Shown: positions 16,675 to 25,893 of the stretch, piece by piece
Numbering within the stretch: position 1 is the stretch's first letter
Layout of the letters: each line of letters begins with the position of its first letter
NCBI RefSeq assembly: GCF_017254835.1
Contig: NZ_JAFKCW010000002.1
Location: 372,001-436,000, forward strand
From: Algoriphagus aestuariicola
Lineage (GTDB): Bacteria > Bacteroidota > Bacteroidia > Cytophagales > Cyclobacteriaceae
Reading direction: 5' to 3'
DNA: 64,000 nucleotides
Program-made: the position numbers and the translations under genes
The notes under the pieces: model-generated
Database searches by the model: none
What the model was told of the DNA's origin: nothing
Seen by the model: only the letters and a program-made list of their open reading frames with translations

Positions 16675-17640
16675 ATGATTTGGGCTTATCCTGACCTTAG
16701 ACTTACCCTTTTGCTGACGGGCGTCTTCGTCCTGCTTTACCTCCTTTACCTGACTAGATTCTGGGCAATCAATCGCAGGCTGAAAGTCGAGAAGCAGAGG
16801 CTGTTTACGAAGCTGATCATTCGCTCCGCTTATTTTGTCCTGTTTTTGATCGCATTTGCCGGACCATCTATCGGCAATTCTTTCAAGGAAGTCAAGGAAG
16901 AAGGCAAGGACATTTTCATTGCAGTGGATCTTTCCCAATCCATGAATGCGACCGATATCGGCCCCAGCCGCCTCCAGCGCATCAAGTTTGAGCTGAAAAA
17001 CCTTATCAAGAGCTTTCCCTCCGACCGCATCGGACTGATCATCTTCAGCTCGGAGGCATTTATGCAGTGTCCGCTGACCTTTGACCAAGCCGTCATCCAG
17101 CTGTATATCGATGGATTAAACACAGGATTGGTGCCCAATGCCGGCACCGACCTCACCGCACCGCTCAAGATGGCCATGGATCGATTTATGAAAGATGAAA
17201 GCCAGGAAATAAAAGCGAAATCCGTGATTTTGATCTCAGACGGCGAAAACTTTGGGGATGACTTGGAAAACACCGTTTCCGAACTTGCAGAAAACAACAT
17301 CAAAGTCTTTTCTCTCGGCATTGGCACGGAAAAAGGAAGCCAAATCCCCCGAGGAAATGGCGTCGTCATCGATCCAGCAACAGGCGAGCCGGCGATTTCT
17401 AAACTTGAGTCCCAGTCGCTCCGCATGGCCTCCTCGGAGACATCCGGAGAGTATTTCGAGATTTCAGAGGAAGCACAGCAGATTGGAGATCTTGTGTCGG
17501 CCCTGGACCGACTGGAAGGCGGAGTAGCCAATACCCGCATGGTCGAAGCCAGCTCCAACAAGTACTTCTACTTCCTATTGGCAGCTTTGGGACTGGCGCT
17601 TTTGGATATGATCTTGCCCATCAAAACGATTAAAATCTGA
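16675..17640 (+). CDS. VWA-domain membrane protein, BatB-like
   Basis: A 321-residue inner-membrane protein. Two N-terminal helices (~10-28 and 48-66) and one C-terminal helix (~295-312) bracket a von Willebrand A domain. The metal-ion-dependent adhesion site D85-L-S87-Q-S89 is intact, with the TDLTAP and ISDGENFGDD segments completing it. BatA/BatB proteins belong to the Bacteroides aerotolerance operon and are thought to assemble membrane complexes with MoxR ATPases. The next TPR gene overlaps as TGATG. No moxR, DUF58 or batD gene is present on either side. Confidence 0.87.
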   Translation: MIWAYPDLRLTLLLTGVFVLLYLLYLTRFWAINRRLKVEKQRLFTKLIIRSAYFVLFLIAFAGPSIGNSFKEVKEEGKDIFIAVDLSQSMNATDIGPSRLQRIKFELKNLIKSFPSDRIGLIIFSSEAFMQCPLTFDQAVIQLYIDGLNTGLVPNAGTDLTAPLKMAMDRFMKDESQEIKAKSVILISDGENFGDDLENTVSELAENNIKVFSLGIGTEKGSQIPRGNGVVIDPATGEPAISKLESQSLRMASSETSGEYFEISEEAQQIGDLVSALDRLEGGVANTRMVEASSNKYFYFLLAALGLALLDMILPIKTIKI

Positions 17641-18284
17641 TGAACTCGAGCAAACTGATCATCGCTGCCCTACTCATTATCCCGAGTTCCTGGACCCGGG
17701 TGACTCGCTTAAACAATGCCATCACCACAGCGGAAGAGAGCTATTCCACAGCGAACTACGAGAAATCCGTCGCCGATCACTTGGTTTTGGCCAATGAGTT
17801 TGAATACAGTTCCCCCGCCTTGAGTTTTGATCTAGGTTTGAGCCATCAATTTTCTGAAAAACCGGACGAGGCCCTCACCCACTACGACCAAGCTACGCAA
17901 AGCCCGAATACTATGCTGGCCTCCTTTGCCTTCAACCAGAGCGGGGTAATCACGGGAAACAAAAAAGAGTATGAAGCGGCGCTTAGCAAATTCCAATCTG
18001 CGCTGATCAAAGATCCCACCAACGAAACGGCCAGATATAACTACGAGCTACTTGCCCGCTGGATGCAGCGCGACGAGGAACGCAAAAACCAAGAACAGAA
18101 TAAGCCGGAACCATCGGATTTTGCCAAGCGCAAAAAAGCCGAGGCAGACCGCCTGGTGGAACAATTCCTCTTCGGCGATGCGTTACAGGTAATGCAAGAC
18201 GCCATGGCACAGGACTCAACTGTGGCGGCATATCAAGATTTTATGAGCACACTTCAGGAGGTAGTGGAGATCGATGAAAACTAA
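17640..18284 (+). CDS. TPR protein of the Bat cluster
   Basis: A 214-residue exported or membrane-tethered protein. A short hydrophobic N-terminus (LIIAALLIIPSSW) is followed by two or three TPR-like repeats at ~25-140 and a charged helical C-terminus. It overlaps batB by one base and the next gene by 11 bp, so all three are probably translated together. Bat-cluster TPR proteins are presumed scaffolds for the VWA proteins; no enzymatic motif is seen. Confidence 0.78.
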   Translation: MNSSKLIIAALLIIPSSWTRVTRLNNAITTAEESYSTANYEKSVADHLVLANEFEYSSPALSFDLGLSHQFSEKPDEALTHYDQATQSPNTMLASFAFNQSGVITGNKKEYEAALSKFQSALIKDPTNETARYNYELLARWMQRDEERKNQEQNKPEPSDFAKRKKAEADRLVEQFLFGDALQVMQDAMAQDSTVAAYQDFMSTLQEVVEIDEN

Positions 18285-18882
18285 ACTAGCATTCTTTATT
18301 GTGGGTTTTCTTTTCTTTTTCGCTGAGAAAAGTATGGCCCAAACCGCAGGCGATTACTTCAACCGAGCGGCTCGCTCTTACGTCAAAACAGAAAAGGAAA
18401 ACGCACTCAAAGAAGTTAACGACGGCTTGGGCAAATATCCAAACGACGCCAAACTCCAGGCTTTGAAAGAGAAGCTGGAAAAGGAACAGGAAGACGAGCA
18501 ACAACAAAACCAGCAGGATCAGCAACAGCAAAACCAGCAGAACCAAAGCCAAGATAGCCAAGGCGAAGAGGGAGAAAGCGACTCCCAGCAAAAAGACGGA
18601 GAACAAACCGAGGAAGACAAAGCCAAAGAAGGGCAAGAAGGCGAAAACCCATCCCAACAAAGTGAGGAAGCCGGCGAAAACGCAAACGACCAAATGGACG
18701 CCAATCTCGCAGACCGAGCCAAAAAACTAGAGGAAACGCGGGAAAAGCTCAAAGGCATGAACCTCACGCCAGAACAAGCAGCGCAGATTCTCGAGTCCCT
18801 GAATGCCGCCGAGCTCCGCTATATCCAAGACAACAAGAAGAAGCCTACCCAAAGACCCAAACGAGGACTGCCGGATTGGTAA
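18274..18882 (+). CDS. BatC-like TPR protein with a Gln/Glu-rich linker
   Basis: A 202-residue exported protein (signal ~1-23, cleaved after SMA). One TPR pair lies at ~25-68. A long low-complexity segment rich in Gln, Asn, Glu and Asp spans ~70-135. A conserved helical end (MNLTPEQAAQILESLNAAE) runs to the basic tail KRGLPDW. BatC proteins of Bacteroidota have this layout. It ends the batB cluster; a 7-bp-period sequence and a hairpin follow the stop directly. Confidence 0.8.
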   Translation: MKTKLAFFIVGFLFFFAEKSMAQTAGDYFNRAARSYVKTEKENALKEVNDGLGKYPNDAKLQALKEKLEKEQEDEQQQNQQDQQQQNQQNQSQDSQGEEGESDSQQKDGEQTEEDKAKEGQEGENPSQQSEEAGENANDQMDANLADRAKKLEETREKLKGMNLTPEQAAQILESLNAAELRYIQDNKKKPTQRPKRGLPDW

Positions 18883-18886
18883 AAAA

Positions 18887-18928
18887 TTCGGAAGACCGAA
18901 GAGTACTTCTGTCTTCTTTCTTCTGTCC
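18887..18928 (+). repeat. Heptad-period sequence and hairpin after the Bat cluster
   Basis: Beginning 5 bp after the stop, six heptads read TTCGGAA, GACCGAA, GAGTACT, TCTGTCT, TCTTTCT, TCTGTCC. The inner part GAAGACCGAAG-AGTA-CTTCTGTCTTC (18891-18916) folds into an 11-bp stem with one mismatch and a 4-base loop. The pyrimidine run after it may make this the terminator of the Bat transcript. Confidence 0.5.
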
Positions 18929-18952
18929 CTTTTAAATTAAACCCAAATATCC

Positions 18953-20134
18953 ATGAACAAAGAAGTCTATATCGTCTCAGCAGTACGGACTCCCATCGGG
19001 AGTTTTGGAGGAAAACTTGCAGGACTGAGCGCAATCGAGCTCGGAAGCATCGCAATAAAGGGCGCACTTGCCAAGTCTGGAGTATCTCCCGAAGCGGTAA
19101 ACGAAGTCTTCATGGGCAATGTCATCTCAGCCAATCTAGGTCAGGCACCCGCCAGACAGGCGGCAATAGGCGCCGGAATCGGCTATCAGGTTCCCTGCAC
19201 CACCATCAACAAGGTATGCGCCTCCGGAATGAAGGCCGTGATGCTCGCCGCCCAATCTGTCATGCTCGGCATCAATGGCTTGGTCGTGGCGGGCGGGATG
19301 GAAAGCATGTCCAATGTCCCTTACTACGTTCCAAAGGCGCGTTTTGGCTACAAATACGGAAATGCAGAGCTGACCGATGGACTGGTAAAGGATGGACTTT
19401 TTGAGGTCTATTATAAGTTCCCGATGGGCAACTGTGCCGAGAATACCGCCAAGGAATTAAATATTAGCCGAGAAGAACAGGATGCCTATGCTATCCAGTC
19501 CTACAAGAGATCTGCCGAAGCTTGGGAAAAGGGAATGTTCAAAGACGAAATCGTCCCAGTGGAGATGATCGGAAGAAAAGGCGAAACCATTCTGATCGAA
19601 GAAGACGAGGAATTCAGAAACGTCGTCTTTGAAAAGATACCATCGCTCAAACCTGTCTTCGACAAAAATGGCACAGTCACCGCTGCCAATGCCTCTACGA
19701 TGAATGACGGCGCTTCCGCCTTGGTCTTAGTAAGTAAGGAAAAGGCTGAGGAATTGGGCCTCAAACCCGTGGCTAAAATACTTGGATTTGCGGACGCAGC
19801 GACCGACCCGCTGTGGTTTACCACCGCTCCAGCCCTAGCCATTCCAAAAGCTCTGAAACACGCAGGAGTAGCTTCGGACGAGGTTTCCTATTACGAAATT
19901 AATGAGGCTTTCGCAGCCGTTGCCCTCGCCAACCAGCGCGAACTAAGCCTAGACAATGATCGCCTCAACATATTCGGCGGAGCCGTCGCACTTGGCCACC
20001 CCCTGGGAGCTTCCGGTGCACGGATCATCACCACGCTCAACTCGGTCCTTCACCAAAAATCCGGAGACATCGGCGTGGCCGGCATCTGCAATGGCGGAGG
20101 CGGCGCATCAGCTATAGTGATTGAGAAGTTGTAA
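18953..20134 (+). CDS. Acetyl-CoA C-acetyltransferase (thiolase)
   Basis: A 393-residue thiolase. The nucleophile is Cys89 in NKVCASGMK. The C-terminal catalytic motifs are NEAFA, GHPLGASGAR and CNGGGGASAIV. The length is typical for degradative or biosynthetic acetyl-CoA acetyltransferases, which interconvert two acetyl-CoA with acetoacetyl-CoA. The gene stands alone between the Bat cluster and the convergent apbE gene. Whether it serves beta-oxidation, ketone-body or isoprenoid routes cannot be told from context, though an HMG-CoA lyase gene lies 10 kb away. Confidence 0.93.
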   Translation: MNKEVYIVSAVRTPIGSFGGKLAGLSAIELGSIAIKGALAKSGVSPEAVNEVFMGNVISANLGQAPARQAAIGAGIGYQVPCTTINKVCASGMKAVMLAAQSVMLGINGLVVAGGMESMSNVPYYVPKARFGYKYGNAELTDGLVKDGLFEVYYKFPMGNCAENTAKELNISREEQDAYAIQSYKRSAEAWEKGMFKDEIVPVEMIGRKGETILIEEDEEFRNVVFEKIPSLKPVFDKNGTVTAANASTMNDGASALVLVSKEKAEELGLKPVAKILGFADAATDPLWFTTAPALAIPKALKHAGVASDEVSYYEINEAFAAVALANQRELSLDNDRLNIFGGAVALGHPLGASGARIITTLNSVLHQKSGDIGVAGICNGGGGASAIVIEKL

Positions 20135-20136
20135 AA

Positions 20137-20164
20137 ATCAGAAAGCTGAAATCAGAAGGCAGAA
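20137..20164 (+). repeat. Heptad tandem repeat after the thiolase stop
   Basis: Starting 2 bp after the stop, four units in exact 7-bp register read ATCAGAA, AGCTGAA, ATCAGAA, GGCAGAA. The consensus differs from the CTGCYTA arrays, so it may be a second family or a diverged one. Confidence 0.5.
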
Positions 20165-20217
20165 ATTGGCCTACACGATCGTTCCAACCTTCCCCCTAGA
20201 TAAAAGATTTGGCAAAA

Positions 20218-20252
20218 TGCTGAGACTGCCTACTGCTCACTACTTACAGGCT
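20218..20252 (-). repeat. Heptad tandem repeat overlapping the apbE 3' end
   Basis: On the plus strand, in 7-bp register: TGCTGAG, ACTGCCT, ACTGCTC, ACTACTT, ACAGGCT, a rotation of the CTGCYTA consensus seen at 4809-4850. The array encodes the last codons of apbE (VSSEQ) and its TAG stop on the minus strand. Confidence 0.6.
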
Positions 20253-21240
20253 TCGGAAATCCACTTGTAAACTCCATCTCCAGCTTTTCTTTCCCACCCA
20301 TCACGAACATAGCTTCAACTCCGGGGATACTTTCGGCTAAGGCTTTGGCTCTCTCCGGACCCATGCCCATAAATGCCGTGGCCAAGGCATCAGCCTGGGT
20401 GGCTGACGGGGCGAGTACCGAAACGGAGACCATGCTGTGGCTTACAGGATAGCCGGTTTTCGGGTCTATGATGTGAGGTCTTCTGTTTCCAGCTTCGTCG
20501 ACGTAAAATTTGCGATAGTTACCCGAGCTACTGATTGATCGGTTGTCCAGCTCGACCTTGGTCAGCATGGAGCTCATCACCCCCAGCTCAGCCTGTACGG
20601 GGTCTTCGATCCCTATGGTCCACCGGGTATTTCGCGAATTTAGCCCTTTAGCCTTCATTTCTCCGCCGATTTCAACCATATAGTTAGCGATGCCGTTTTT
20701 CTCCACCACGGTGACCAATTCGTCAATGGCATAGCCCTCACCAAGTCCGGTGATATCCAACATGACACCCGGCTTGGCGGCAAAATAGCCCGAATCGGTC
20801 ACTTGAATCATTTGGTCAAAACCAATCAAGCCCAATTGTTCAGACACTCTAGCCGAGTCCATTTCCTCTCTTTTCTCAAAAGAAAAACCCCAAGATTTGA
20901 TCAGCGGAAAAAGAGTCGGCTCAAAAAAACCTTCCGAAATTCGATTGTATTTTGCCGCTGAATCCATCATTTCCCTGAAAGTGGCGGAGGGATTGAGCAA
21001 CTTCCCCTCGCGATTGAAGGCTGAAACCTCCGACTCCTGTACATAAGAATTAGAAGCAGCGTTGATCGCGGCAAACACCGAGTCAAACTCTGGCTGTAGG
21101 TCTTTGCCAAGGTTCTCAACTTGGATACGGTAGTAGGTGCCGAAAATTTCACCCTCGTAGGTTTTGTAAATTCTTTCCTTTTCGGCACAGGAAGTTAAGG
21201 CCATCAAAATAGTTAGTATGCAAATCAAGGGAAGTCTCAT
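20230..21240 (-). CDS. apbE: FAD:protein FMN transferase (ApbE) lipoprotein
   Basis: A 336-residue lipoprotein (signal ICILTILMALTSC, lipid Cys ~18). ApbE covalently attaches FMN to Thr or Ser residues of exported flavoproteins such as NQR/RNF subunits. The family core is present: EIFGTYYRIQV, SEVSAFNREG, DITGLGEGYAID, GGEMKAKGLN, and the FAD/Mg region HIIDPKTGYPV with the following TQADALATAFMGMG. No flavoprotein target gene is near. The last five residues are encoded by a heptad repeat array, so the C-terminus may vary between strains. Confidence 0.92.
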   Translation of the reverse strand: MRLPLICILTILMALTSCAEKERIYKTYEGEIFGTYYRIQVENLGKDLQPEFDSVFAAINAASNSYVQESEVSAFNREGKLLNPSATFREMMDSAAKYNRISEGFFEPTLFPLIKSWGFSFEKREEMDSARVSEQLGLIGFDQMIQVTDSGYFAAKPGVMLDITGLGEGYAIDELVTVVEKNGIANYMVEIGGEMKAKGLNSRNTRWTIGIEDPVQAELGVMSSMLTKVELDNRSISSSGNYRKFYVDEAGNRRPHIIDPKTGYPVSHSMVSVSVLAPSATQADALATAFMGMGPERAKALAESIPGVEAMFVMGGKEKLEMEFTSGFPKPVSSEQ

Positions 21241-21398
21241 AATTTAGGAATTGGGAAAAGGAGGCAAGGCTGACTTCTGGCAAAACTGGAAATTTTGTCC
21301 AAAAGTAGTCAAATTGAATCCCTTCCGCGTAAATTTCCGGAAAGTATCACCTCCGAAGCGAAGGCAAACCTTTACCCGACTTCAGTTTCCGCAAGCGA

Positions 21399-22502
21399 AT
21401 GACACGATTTTCCGCAAAATGTTTCCTCTCAATCTTGGTTGTCCTCCTATCATCTGGAACAATAGCCCTAGGTCAGGACACCATCCGAACCTACTATGAC
21501 GAAGATTCACTCCATATCAAAGAGATTTTGACCAAGATCAACGGGAAGGCCGAGGGAGAAGTCCGCCTCTTCGACCCCACCGGCAAGCTGATCCTGATCG
21601 GAAATCTTAAAAACGACCAGAAAAACGGCAATTTCTACGATTTGGATCCTGACACGGGCGACACGCTCCGAATCGTACCATTTAGAGACAACCTTCGTGA
21701 AGGCAAAGCGATGAGCTTTTTTTCCAGCGGTGCGGTAAGCCAGGAATCCTTTTTTGTCAACAACCAGCTGGAGGGAAAAATCACCTCCTACTACGAGGAT
21801 GGTTCTATCCGCGACCAGACTAACTTCAAAAACAACAAACCGGAGGGATTGTCTGAGGCCTTCTACGAAAACGGACAGCCAAAAACAAAAATTTCATTTT
21901 CCGCCGGCCAATATAACGGACCCTATGAAGAATATGATGAAAATGGGCAGTTGGTCTTCAGCGCATTTTACACCAGGGGAGTGGTAGATGGGTTGGAAAT
22001 CCAGTATTTCCCCGACGGGTCCGTCAGAGCGAAAAGGGAATTTCGCAACGGAGAACTCCATGGAGCTTACGAACTCAACTATCCAGATGGGAGCCCAGAG
22101 CGGCGGGGGACATACAAAAACGGACTTCCTGAGGGAGAAATAACCGAATACTATGCAGATGGTACGGTGAGGATGAAGGCCAATTACCGAAAAGGCCTCC
22201 CAAATAGCCCCATCACCTACTTCCATCCCAACGGAAAGACCAGACAGCGCACTTCCTACAACGAACGAGGCCAAAAAATCCTCGAGGAAAACTTCCACTC
22301 CAACGAAAAAAACGCGAGTACCGTCCGATTTGTCGACGAACTTGAAGAGGGTGAAGTAAAAATCTACGACGAGGATGGCAATTTGCTGGAAACCAAGAAT
22401 TATACCAAAGGAAGACTGAACGGTTTGCGGAAATTTTACAACAAGTCTGGCGAGGTCGTCGCCACCGAATTTTGGGAAAACGGAAATAAAATCGATAAAT
22501 AA
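21399..22502 (+). CDS. MORN/YwqK-repeat exported protein
   Basis: A 367-residue protein with a signal peptide (ending near ALG, residue ~25). About a dozen copies of a ~23-residue repeat follow, of the type YxDGS-x-x-x-x-x-FKNNKxEG. These are the MORN-like repeats that databases often label YwqK toxin-antitoxin. No toxin partner is present, and that name should not be taken as a function. Repeats of this type form elongated beta-structures, often at the cell envelope in Bacteroidota. The real role is unknown. Confidence 0.8.
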   Translation: MTRFSAKCFLSILVVLLSSGTIALGQDTIRTYYDEDSLHIKEILTKINGKAEGEVRLFDPTGKLILIGNLKNDQKNGNFYDLDPDTGDTLRIVPFRDNLREGKAMSFFSSGAVSQESFFVNNQLEGKITSYYEDGSIRDQTNFKNNKPEGLSEAFYENGQPKTKISFSAGQYNGPYEEYDENGQLVFSAFYTRGVVDGLEIQYFPDGSVRAKREFRNGELHGAYELNYPDGSPERRGTYKNGLPEGEITEYYADGTVRMKANYRKGLPNSPITYFHPNGKTRQRTSYNERGQKILEENFHSNEKNASTVRFVDELEEGEVKIYDEDGNLLETKNYTKGRLNGLRKFYNKSGEVVATEFWENGNKIDK

Positions 22503-22536
22503 AACCCAAGTCTAAGGCAGTGGAAATACCTTTTTC

Positions 22537-22544
22537 TATTTTTG
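22537..22544 (+). promoter_or_regulatory. Candidate -7 promoter element of purC
   Basis: TATTTTTG is an exact match to the Bacteroidota -7 consensus TAnnTTTG, 16 bp before the purC ATG. No clear TTG is found at the -33 position. Confidence 0.4.
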
Positions 22545-22560
22545 CCGAAACAATTTTCAA

Positions 22561-23502
22561 ATGAGCAAGGCCATCAAGGAGACCCACTTCAATTTCCCTG
22601 GACAGGTGGGTTTTTACAAGGGAAAAGTACGAGACGTCTATATGTTTGACCAAGAATTGGTCGTGGTCGCATCCGACAGAATCTCAGCTTTTGACGTAGT
22701 CCTCCCTCGCCCGATTCCTTTCAAGGGCCAAGTGCTCAACCAAATTGCGGCAGGCTTTCTCAAGGCCACCTCTGACATCGTCCCCAATTGGGTGACGGCG
22801 ACACCTGATCCAAGCGTCACGATTGGCAAGCGCTGCGAGCCTTTCAAAGTGGAAATGGTCATAAGAGGTTACCTTGCCGGTCATGCGGCCCGCGAGTACA
22901 AAGCCGGTAAACGGACACTCTGCGGTGTGGCTTTGCCAGAAGGGCTGAAGGAAAACGACAAGCTTCCTGAGCCAATCATTACTCCCACCACGAAGGCCTC
23001 CCAAGGACATGATGAGGACATATCCAGAGCCGACATTCTCGCAAAGGGAATAGTAAGCGAAGCTGATTACACCGTATTGGAAAAATACACGCGAGCGCTC
23101 TTCCAAAGAGGCCAGGAAATGGCGAAAGAAAAAGGCCTTATCTTGGTGGACACGAAGTATGAATTCGGCAAGTTTGGTGACGAAATCCTCCTGATCGACG
23201 AGATCCATACGCCTGATTCCTCCAGGTACTTCTACGCTGATGGCTATGAGGAAAACCAAAAACAGGGGCTCCCGCAAAAACAGCTCTCCAAGGAATTCGT
23301 CCGTCAGTGGCTGATTTCCAACGGTTTTCAGGGAAAAGATGGCCAAACAATACCTGAAATGACTGACGAAATTGTAGAAAGCATCTCGGATCGCTATATT
23401 GAGCTCTTCGAAAAAATCACCGGGGAAAACTTCGTCAAAGCCGAAACCGAAAACATCGAAAACAGAATAGAACAAGCGATCCTCGCTCACTTGGATCGCT
23501 AA
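22561..23502 (+). CDS. purC: Phosphoribosylaminoimidazole-succinocarboxamide synthase
   Basis: A 313-residue SAICAR synthetase, joining CAIR and aspartate with ATP in purine synthesis. The family motifs [39 protein letters not shown] and LVDTKYEFG are all present. The length is that of the longer, yeast-like PurC rather than the ~240-residue E. coli form, as usual for Bacteroidota. It leads a group of same-strand genes (STAS, rnz, queuosine transporter), but a 102-bp gap with no terminator separates it from the next. Confidence 0.96.
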   Translation: MSKAIKETHFNFPGQVGFYKGKVRDVYMFDQELVVVASDRISAFDVVLPRPIPFKGQVLNQIAAGFLKATSDIVPNWVTATPDPSVTIGKRCEPFKVEMVIRGYLAGHAAREYKAGKRTLCGVALPEGLKENDKLPEPIITPTTKASQGHDEDISRADILAKGIVSEADYTVLEKYTRALFQRGQEMAKEKGLILVDTKYEFGKFGDEILLIDEIHTPDSSRYFYADGYEENQKQGLPQKQLSKEFVRQWLISNGFQGKDGQTIPEMTDEIVESISDRYIELFEKITGENFVKAETENIENRIEQAILAHLDR

Positions 23503-23604
23503 ACCCAACTAAATATCATGAAATCGAGCTAGGCCCAAGCCTTAATTCAATTTGACTACCAACCCAGCGAGATTCCATGTGCCATTAAAAACAATCATAA
23601 ACAC

Positions 23605-23982
23605 ATGAAATACACCATCGATAAAAAAGAGCAATATGTAGTCTTTGCTCCATTGGAAGAAAAGATAGATTCCCTACTTGCTCCCAAACTGAAATCAGAG
23701 CTACTGACCATCCATGCAGAAGGCTACAATAACATTGTGCTGGATCTCAGTCAGGTAAAGTATGTGGACTCCAGCGGCTTGAGCGCCCTGTTGGTCGGCG
23801 ATCGTGAATTTGGCCGAAACGGCGGAATATTCATCATCTCCGGAGTTCAGGACCATGTCATGAAGCTACTGAAGATCTCCATGTTGGACAAAAAGCTGAA
23901 CCTGGTGAGCACACTGGAAGAAGCCGGAGAAGCGATCTTCATGCACGAGATCGAGGGAGGCGAAGACGAAGAAGTGGTTTGA
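23605..23982 (+). CDS. STAS-domain protein (anti-sigma factor antagonist type)
   Basis: A 125-residue single STAS domain. The conserved phosphorylatable serine lies in VKYVDSSGLSALL (residues ~50-62). Proteins of this type bind anti-sigma factors or switch kinases. No anti-sigma kinase or sigma factor gene is nearby. The acidic C-terminus (EIEGGEDEEVV) is unusual. Its stop overlaps the rnz start (TTGA), so the two are coupled. Confidence 0.87.
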   Translation: MKYTIDKKEQYVVFAPLEEKIDSLLAPKLKSELLTIHAEGYNNIVLDLSQVKYVDSSGLSALLVGDREFGRNGGIFIISGVQDHVMKLLKISMLDKKLNLVSTLEEAGEAIFMHEIEGGEDEEVV

Positions 23983-24911
23983 TTCCCGATTTCCAAATCA
24001 CGATTTTAGGAAATACCTCCTCCATCCCTGTACATGGACGAAATCACACTGCCCAAGTCGTAAGATTTGGGCAAACGTGTTTATTGCTGGACTGCGGAGA
24101 AGGTACCCAGATCCAAATGCGGAAATTCAGGGTCAAATCATCCAGTATTTCCTACATTTTCATTTCCCATCTCCACGGAGATCATTATTTGGGCTTGATG
24201 GGAATATTGTCTAGCTACAACCTCTCAAAAAGAACCAAGCCACTGACGATCTATGGACCGAGGGGATTGGATGAGATTATTACTACGCAGTTTAAGTGGA
24301 GCAACACCCGACTTACGTACCCGCTTAGTTTCATAGAGACAAGAGCAGACGGACTCCACCTCCTGCTGGAACATCCCCAGTTCACCGTCCACAGCTTTCC
24401 CCTTACCCACCGACTTCCGACCACCGGTTTTTTGATCCGGGAAAAGGAAGGACTAAGAAGCCTGATCAAAGAAAAACTCCAGGAACGAAAAATCCCCTTG
24501 GCGGCTATCCAAAGCCTAAGGCATGGTAAAGATTTCGTCGACGCCAGTGGTGCTGTTTACCGGATGGAAGAGTACACCTGCCCGCTACCTCCGCTCAGAA
24601 GCTATGCTTTCTGCTCGGATACGCGCTACGAACCGCGACTCGCGCAATACCTTGACCAGCCTACCCTTCTTTATCATGAGTCCACATTTATGGAGGACGA
24701 AGCTGCCAGAGCAACGCTCACCTTTCACAGCACGGCAAGACAGGCTGCCGAATTGGCCAAATTAATCAAGGCAAAATCTCTTATCTTAGGTCACTTTTCC
24801 TCAAGATATGTTGATTTGCAAGCCATGCTTTGGGAAGCTAGGGCTGTTTTTGCCGATTCTGAGTTGAGCGAGGAAGGTGCAACCTACACAATCTTACCGC
24901 CAAATGAATGA
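23979..24911 (+). CDS. rnz: Ribonuclease Z (tRNA 3' endonuclease)
   Basis: A 310-residue metallo-beta-lactamase-fold nuclease that trims tRNA 3' trailers. The zinc motif is H64-L-H66-G-D68-H69, followed by GLMGILSSY. Later His ligands lie in HRLPTTGF, FCSDTRYEP, YHESTFM and LGHFSSRY. The start is a TTG at 23979 overlapping the STAS stop; no in-frame ATG occurs before residue 48, which would destroy the fold. It overlaps the queuosine transporter gene by 8 bp, giving a coupled tRNA-metabolism pair. Confidence 0.93.
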   Translation: MIPDFQITILGNTSSIPVHGRNHTAQVVRFGQTCLLLDCGEGTQIQMRKFRVKSSSISYIFISHLHGDHYLGLMGILSSYNLSKRTKPLTIYGPRGLDEIITTQFKWSNTRLTYPLSFIETRADGLHLLLEHPQFTVHSFPLTHRLPTTGFLIREKEGLRSLIKEKLQERKIPLAAIQSLRHGKDFVDASGAVYRMEEYTCPLPPLRSYAFCSDTRYEPRLAQYLDQPTLLYHESTFMEDEAARATLTFHSTARQAAELAKLIKAKSLILGHFSSRYVDLQAMLWEARAVFADSELSEEGATYTILPPNE

Positions 24912-25695
24912 AGTCCAACAGAGCCGCAAGACCAACCTCTTCGTCCTCCTAAGCGCCATCTTCCTCACCAATGCCGTTCTCGCCGAAATCATCGGTGTCA
25001 AGATTTTCTCAGCCGAAAAGACCTTGGGATTCGATCCGGTGAACTGGACTTTTTTTGGCGAATATGTACTGGACTTTAACCTCACAGCCGGCGTGGTGAT
25101 CTGGCCGGTGGTCTTCATCACGACCGATATCATCAATGAATATTTTGGCAAAAAAGGAGTCCGCAAAATCAGCTTTATTACGGCGGGACTGATTGCCTAT
25201 GTCTTTTTGGTGATTAGCGTAGTCACAGTCTTGGTGCCTGCAGACTTCTGGATTGAGGTGAATGGCCAGACTCCATCGGGCCAAAGTTTTAACATCGACT
25301 ATGCCTTCAACACAATTTTCAGGCAGGGACTGGGGATCATCATCGGCTCCCTCACAGCCTTCCTGCTGGGTCAGCTGGTGGATGTGTTTGTCTTCCAAAA
25401 ACTCCGTGCCGTGACTGGACATCGGATGATTTGGCTACGGGCAACCGGCTCTACCTTGGTATCCCAATTCATCGATTCCTTTGTCGTCTTGGGCATAGCC
25501 TTCTACGTTTTTGGCAACTGGAGCCTGAGCCAGATCATCGCAGTAGGCATCATCAACTATATTTACAAATTCACCATAGCCGTCCTCCTCACCCCCTTGC
25601 TCTACCTTGGACACGGACTGATCGATCGGTATTTGGGAAGGGAGCTTTCTGAGGAGATGGTAAAAGATGCCAGCGAGGATCGGTCATTTTTTTAG
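24904..25695 (+). CDS. Queuosine precursor transporter (YhhQ/QPTR family)
   Basis: A 263-residue inner-membrane protein with about six or seven helices. The family signature VFITTDIINEYFGKKGVRK is present (~residues 70-90), and so is the conserved VSQFIDSFVVLGIAFY helix. YhhQ-type proteins import preQ0 or preQ1 for the queuosine wobble-base modification. The ATG at 24904 is chosen over an upstream in-frame start because it follows typical 8-bp gene overlap and family length. It sits behind the tRNA-processing gene rnz. Confidence 0.9.
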   Translation: MNEVQQSRKTNLFVLLSAIFLTNAVLAEIIGVKIFSAEKTLGFDPVNWTFFGEYVLDFNLTAGVVIWPVVFITTDIINEYFGKKGVRKISFITAGLIAYVFLVISVVTVLVPADFWIEVNGQTPSGQSFNIDYAFNTIFRQGLGIIIGSLTAFLLGQLVDVFVFQKLRAVTGHRMIWLRATGSTLVSQFIDSFVVLGIAFYVFGNWSLSQIIAVGIINYIYKFTIAVLLTPLLYLGHGLIDRYLGRELSEEMVKDASEDRSFF

Positions 25696-25893
25696 CGACT
25701 CCAAAGGATTAGGGCATTCCATGCTATTAAAATTCAGACCCTCGGACAACAAGATCTCTTTTCACAAACATTTTTTCTCCAACGTCCTCCAAGTAATCTT
25801 TCTTATTTCAGGAACGCAATCGATGTAAACCAAATTAATTTCGTTTTAACCGCTTGATTTCTATCGAATATTCTAAAAAACTTTTAGAGTAGG

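Noticed and set aside
18274-18882. Long minus-strand frames opposite the Gln-rich BatC region
   Set aside because: CAG/CAA-rich coding sequence always opens Leu/Val-rich frames on the other strand.
21399-22502. Toxin-antitoxin system, from the YwqK label often given to MORN-repeat proteins
   Set aside because: No toxin gene is adjacent and the protein has a signal peptide, so the label is misleading.
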